Source of the DNA: Caryophanales bacterium
GTDB lineage: Bacteria > Bacillota_I > Bacilli_A > RFN20 > JAISJY01
Reading direction: 5' to 3'
DNA length: 10,270 nucleotides
Assembly (NCBI GenBank): GCA_031261365.1
Contig: JAISJY010000033.1
Span: 1 to 10,270, forward strand
The number at the start of each line of letters is the position of its first letter. Positions within the stretch are counted from its first letter, which is position 1. Shown piece by piece: positions 7,377 to 10,270 of this stretch. The position numbers were made by a program, and so were the translations under genes. A model generated the notes under the pieces. It was not told where the DNA came from, did no database searches, and worked only from the letters and a program-made list of their open reading frames with translations.

Positions 7377-8693
7377 TTATTTTTCCTCGCTTAAATAGCC
7401 CATTTTAATGGCTTCACGAACTAATTCAGCTCTAAACTTAGGGTGAGCAATAGAAATAAGTAATTTAGTTCTTTCTTGAATAGAAGTTCCTCTTAAATTA
7501 ACCACTCCATATTCAGTAACTACTCTATCAACATCATTTCTACTTAAAGATACAGCTGCTCCGGGTTTTAAAGTTGGAACTATTTTACTAACTTCCTCTC
7601 TTTCACCAGTTAACTGATTCTTAACAGAAGCTGTTGAATATAAAGCAATAAAACTAATACCGTTTTTACTGTTTTGAGCCCCAACTGCTGTATCAGACTG
7701 TCCACCTGTACCACTAAATTGTTTATAACCAATAGATTCACTAGCACATTGCCCTGATAAATCTACTTCTAAAGCCGCATTAATACTTATTTGATTATCG
7801 TTTTGTCCAATAACGGCTGGGTCATTAACAAATAAACCATCTAACATTAAACAAGTTGGATTATTATCTAAAAAATCATAAAGTTCTTTTTCTCCCAAAG
7901 CAAAACAAGCCACATGTTTATTCGGATATAATTGTTTTTTAGCACCCGTGATAACACCTGCCTTAATTAATTTAACTGCCCCCGTTGTAAACATCTCAGT
8001 ATGTAAACCTAAATCTTTTTTACCATATAAACTTTCTGCCACAGCATCAGGCATTCCCCCAATTCCTAATTGAATACAAGACCCATCTGGAATTAAGTCA
8101 GCAATATATTTTCCAATAGCTCTATCTCTTTCATTAATCGGAGCTTTAGGCAAAACAGGAGCGGGGTAATCAGTTTTAATTAAATAGTCTATTTCAGAAA
8201 TATGAACTTCCACATCTCCAAAAACTCTCGGATAATTAGGATTTTCTTCTAAAATAACTAATCTTGCTCTCTTAATAGCAGCTTTTTCATAAACATTTGA
8301 TAAAGATAAAGAAACATAACCATGTTTATCTACAGGTGAACATATGCCAACATAAACATCAGGATTATGAGTATCAAATCTCTTTTTAGCTGCTAAATGT
8401 TAATGATTAGGAATAAAACTAAAATTGCCATTTTCTGCCCCTTTCCGCATATCAGCATTGTAAAACCAACCATCTAATTGAAATTTATCTTTATAAAGAG
8501 GATTAGTAAAGTATTCCGCCTTACTTAATGGTAAACAATTAGTTACAGTAACATGATTTATTCTATCAGCTATTTCGTGTAAATGGGTAACAAACTCTTT
8601 GGGTTCAGCACCTGCCATACCAATAACAATATAATCACCATCTCTTATCTTTTTAAGTGCACTATTTAAAGTACTGTATTTTAATTCTTTCAT
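7377..8693 (-). pseudogene. Acyl-CoA:acetate / 4-hydroxybutyrate-type CoA-transferase with an in-frame stop
   Basis: The reading frame from ATG 8693 to TAA 7377 spans 438 codons, the usual length of the 4-hydroxybutyrate/butyryl-CoA:acetate CoA-transferase family (acetyl-CoA hydrolase/transferase fold), which moves CoA between acids. One TAA at 8400-8402 (codon 98) splits it: a 97-aa N-terminal piece ending in FIPNH, then HLAAKKRF onward in the same frame with no other lesion. The second part holds the CoA-binding glycine motif IQLGIGGMPDAV, the catalytic glutamate in HTEMF (codon 7995-7997, matching Glu238 of the clostridial enzyme by memory alignment), and SESIGYKQFSGTGGQ. TTA to TAA is a single-base change, and Leu would fit the site. 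The downstream piece has no good start (only GTG 8211-8213, with GGAG directly against it). An inactive gene, a sequencing error or readthrough are all possible. Exact acyl substrate unknown. Confidence 0.9.
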
Positions 8694-8700
8694 AATATTC

Positions 8701-8706
8701 CCTCCT
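8701..8706 (-). promoter_or_regulatory. Perfect Shine-Dalgarno of the CoA-transferase gene
   Basis: AGGAGG on the minus strand, 7 nt before the ATG at 8691-8693, fixes the start of the CoA-transferase. It begins directly after the T tract of the upstream hairpin, so any terminator function there acts right before translation starts. The intact site suggests the gene was recently functional. Confidence 0.8.
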
Positions 8707-8736
8707 AAAAAATAAGGGGAAGATTTCTCCTCCCCT
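8707..8736 (-). terminator. Intrinsic terminator or attenuator between the lipoprotein and CoA-transferase genes
   Basis: The minus strand has the arm AGGGGAGGA, the loop GAAA and the arm TCTTCCCCT (8736-8715). These form a 9-bp stem with one G-T pair, closed by a GNRA tetraloop and followed by TATTTTTT (8714-8707). This is the strongest terminator in the window. It lies 20 nt after the lipoprotein stop. I see no promoter between it and the CoA-transferase, so the downstream pair may depend on readthrough. Confidence 0.85.
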
Positions 8737-8756
8737 ATCTATAAATCTTTAACTAA

Positions 8757-10187
8757 CTATTTTGCTCTAATTGTTGCTAAACCTTCAGTTGGTCTAACTT
8801 TATCAAAGCCAGAAGTAGCATGAGTGTCACTTATTGGATAATATCTATTTAAAGATAAAGTATCTAATCCAACTCTACTTCCGTTACCCCAATCAATTTC
8901 ACCACATAAAGGCAAATCTAATGGAGCACTTTCAGCAACTTGAATAAATGAATCCCAAGTAACTCTGTCTAAATCAACTCTGTCTAATAAAGCAACAAAA
9001 GCTTTTGCAGCCACAAAACCAGCCACTGCAAAATTGTTTGCCCATAATGAACCAGCTGTAGTTACACCGTCAGATAAATCTGAACTAACCATTAATCTAA
9101 CATATTCTGCCCAATATTCTTCAGTAAAACCAGGGAATGCTGCAGCAGGAAGAGTAATTTCACCATAAGGTAAAGCTTGTAAATCAGGATGAAGAGGTCC
9201 AGGAGCAGCTGCATCCACGATATCTACCCAAGCATTTGCATAAACATCAAAAGGTAAAGCAGAACCATCACTAGTAACATTTGTTGCATTTGCATTAACA
9301 TAACTTGAGAAAACAGGAGCAGTATTTGTAACACTCTTTAAAGCAGTAACAGTTGCCGTAAAACCAGGTTGGTTAGAAGCAACTATAATAGCAGCAGGAC
9401 TAGCAGCTTTTGCTTGAGCAGCCACACTAGCCGCAGTTTCAACTGTGAAAGGAAATTTTTGTAAAGTAATTCCAGCAAAAGTAGCTTCTTCTTCAACACC
9501 TACTCTAATTGAATTACCAGCATCATCTTCTGTATAAAGTAAAACAACTTTACCATTTGCTGGGAAAGCAGCATTCTTTTGAGCACCATATAATTTTTCA
9601 TGAAGAATTCTAGCTAATAATACTTTACCTTCGGTTCTATAAATCGGTTGAATAGATAATATTGGATTTCCAGGGTCATGTTCAAAATATAAACTATTTA
9701 CACCAGTAACTCCATAAACCATTGGAATACCTTTTTCTTGGATATAATCAACTGTACTGTTAACAGTGTTTGTTCCAAAATGTCCTACTAATGCAAAAAC
9801 ATGATCTTCTTCAACTAATTTAGTCGTTTGAGTTAAACCAATAGATCCATCAAAAGTATCATCATAATGTTGTAATTTGATTTTTCTAGTGTGATAGTAA
9901 TTATACTCTTGAAAAACAACATTCATCGCTAAATTGAAAGGAATACCAACAGCAGCATAACCTCCAGAAGTAGCAGCAGTATTACCGACTAAAATCTCAG
10001 TAGCACTAATACCTTGTCTAGTACCAGTGTAATTAATTTCAGGAGCACTACTAGAAACTGTTCCACCATCGCTAGTCGGAGTACTAGAACTAGACTCAAC
10101 AGGACGACATCCAACAACAGCAACAACACCAACTAATGTTAATAAATTTTTAAGCAAACTTTTAATTTTTTCTCCTTTCTTAATCAT
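8757..10187 (-). CDS. Branched-chain amino-acid-type ABC transporter substrate-binding lipoprotein
   Basis: A 476-aa extracytoplasmic solute-binding protein of the type I periplasmic-binding fold (Leu/Ile/Val-binding, Peripla_BP_6 type). The N terminus is a lipoprotein signal: a Lys-rich n-region, a hydrophobic core at about 15-25 and lipobox VVGC with Cys27, then a Ser/Thr-rich linker to about residue 47. The mature part opens with the family hallmark GISATEILVGNTAATSGGYA, followed by DDTFDGSIGLTQTTKLVEEDHVFALVGHFGT, typical of LIV-binding proteins. It should sit on the outer face of the membrane and feed an ABC permease, but none is next to it here. The start is uncertain: a strong AAAGGAG lies inside codons 4-6, so TTG at codon 11 is an alternative, whereas the ATG has no clear SD. 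The ligand could be an amino acid, amide or short acid. The gene is Ala-rich compared with its neighbours. Confidence 0.9.
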   Translation of the reverse strand: MIKKGEKIKSLLKNLLTLVGVVAVVGCRPVESSSSTPTSDGGTVSSSAPEINYTGTRQGISATEILVGNTAATSGGYAAVGIPFNLAMNVVFQEYNYYHTRKIKLQHYDDTFDGSIGLTQTTKLVEEDHVFALVGHFGTNTVNSTVDYIQEKGIPMVYGVTGVNSLYFEHDPGNPILSIQPIYRTEGKVLLARILHEKLYGAQKNAAFPANGKVVLLYTEDDAGNSIRVGVEEEATFAGITLQKFPFTVETAASVAAQAKAASPAAIIVASNQPGFTATVTALKSVTNTAPVFSSYVNANATNVTSDGSALPFDVYANAWVDIVDAAAPGPLHPDLQALPYGEITLPAAAFPGFTEEYWAEYVRLMVSSDLSDGVTTAGSLWANNFAVAGFVAAKAFVALLDRVDLDRVTWDSFIQVAESAPLDLPLCGEIDWGNGSRVGLDTLSLNRYYPISDTHATSGFDKVRPTEGLATIRAK

Positions 10188-10201
10188 TTTTTAACTTTTT
10201 T

Positions 10202-10236
10202 ATTATATCTATAAGATTACTATTTTTAGGCATCAA
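10202..10236 (-). promoter_or_regulatory. Candidate promoter of the lipoprotein gene
   Basis: On the minus strand, TTGATG (10236-10231), a 17-bp spacer and TATAGA (10213-10208) form a fair sigma-A promoter. An overlapping TATAAT (10207-10202) could serve instead, though without a well-placed -35. The rest of 10188-10270 is AT-rich with no gene visible. Confidence 0.5.
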
Positions 10237-10270
10237 ATATTCTATTAATATAATTGTATCAAAAATTTTT

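Noticed and set aside
7377..8213. The 278-codon piece as a separate, complete CoA-transferase gene
   Set aside because: It starts at GTG in the middle of the conserved domain, with GGAG directly against it, and is in the same frame as the upstream piece. It is the C-terminal part of one interrupted 438-codon gene.
8737..8780. A promoter (TATAGA) just before the hairpin that could drive the CoA-transferase
   Set aside because: The sequence 17 bp upstream (GCAAAA) does not resemble a -35 box, and the transcript would still have to pass the hairpin.
1..10270. Mycoplasma-type genetic code (UGA as Trp)
   Set aside because: The atpI stop is TGA exactly at the atpB ATGA junction, and Trp codons in conserved proteins are TGG.

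Overview
The window is a compact, AT-rich stretch of bacterial chromosome, almost fully coding, with no RNA gene, insertion sequence, CRISPR array or phage gene that I can see. The features point to a low-GC Gram-positive lineage, probably Mollicutes-like but using the standard code (Acholeplasma/Izemoplasma-type or a related Bacilli clade). The atpI stop is TGA and Trp is read from TGG, which argues against the UGA=Trp code of Mycoplasma and Spiroplasma. The solute-binding protein is a lipoprotein and the phosphofructokinase has pyrophosphate-type signatures. This placement is inference.

Region 1 (about 1-5107, minus strand) is an F-type ATP synthase operon transcribed atpI-atpB-atpE-atpF-atpA-atpG-atpD. 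The genes overlap or lie 1 bp apart, and the last one runs off the left edge. No atpH (delta subunit) lies at its usual place between atpF and atpA: those two genes overlap by 8 bp. The alpha subunit also lacks the N-terminal helix that delta binds in other bacteria, and an in-frame stop six codons upstream rules out a missed start. The c subunit carries glutamates at both ion-site positions, the two-carboxylate pattern linked to Na+-driven rotors.

Region 2 (5108-5255) is a divergent intergenic region. Two near-consensus sigma-A promoters, one for the atp operon and one for the phosphofructokinase gene, lie back to back with their -35 boxes on the same 7 bp (TTGTCAA). Both have a 16-bp spacer and a perfect TATAAT.

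Region 3 (5256-6503, plus strand) is a PPi-dependent phosphofructokinase. A weak AT-rich hairpin lies between it and the convergent gene to its right.

Region 4 (6561-10187, minus strand) runs, in transcription order, from a branched-chain-amino-acid-type substrate-binding lipoprotein, through a strong GAAA-tetraloop terminator or attenuator, to an acyl-CoA:acetate (4-hydroxybutyrate) CoA-transferase and an alpha/beta hydrolase. The CoA-transferase is full length except for one in-frame TAA where a TTA leucine codon is expected, so it is a pseudogene, a sequencing error or a readthrough case. The theme of the window is energy conservation: PPi-based glycolysis, a modified and perhaps Na+-coupled ATPase, and acyl-CoA/acid interconversion.
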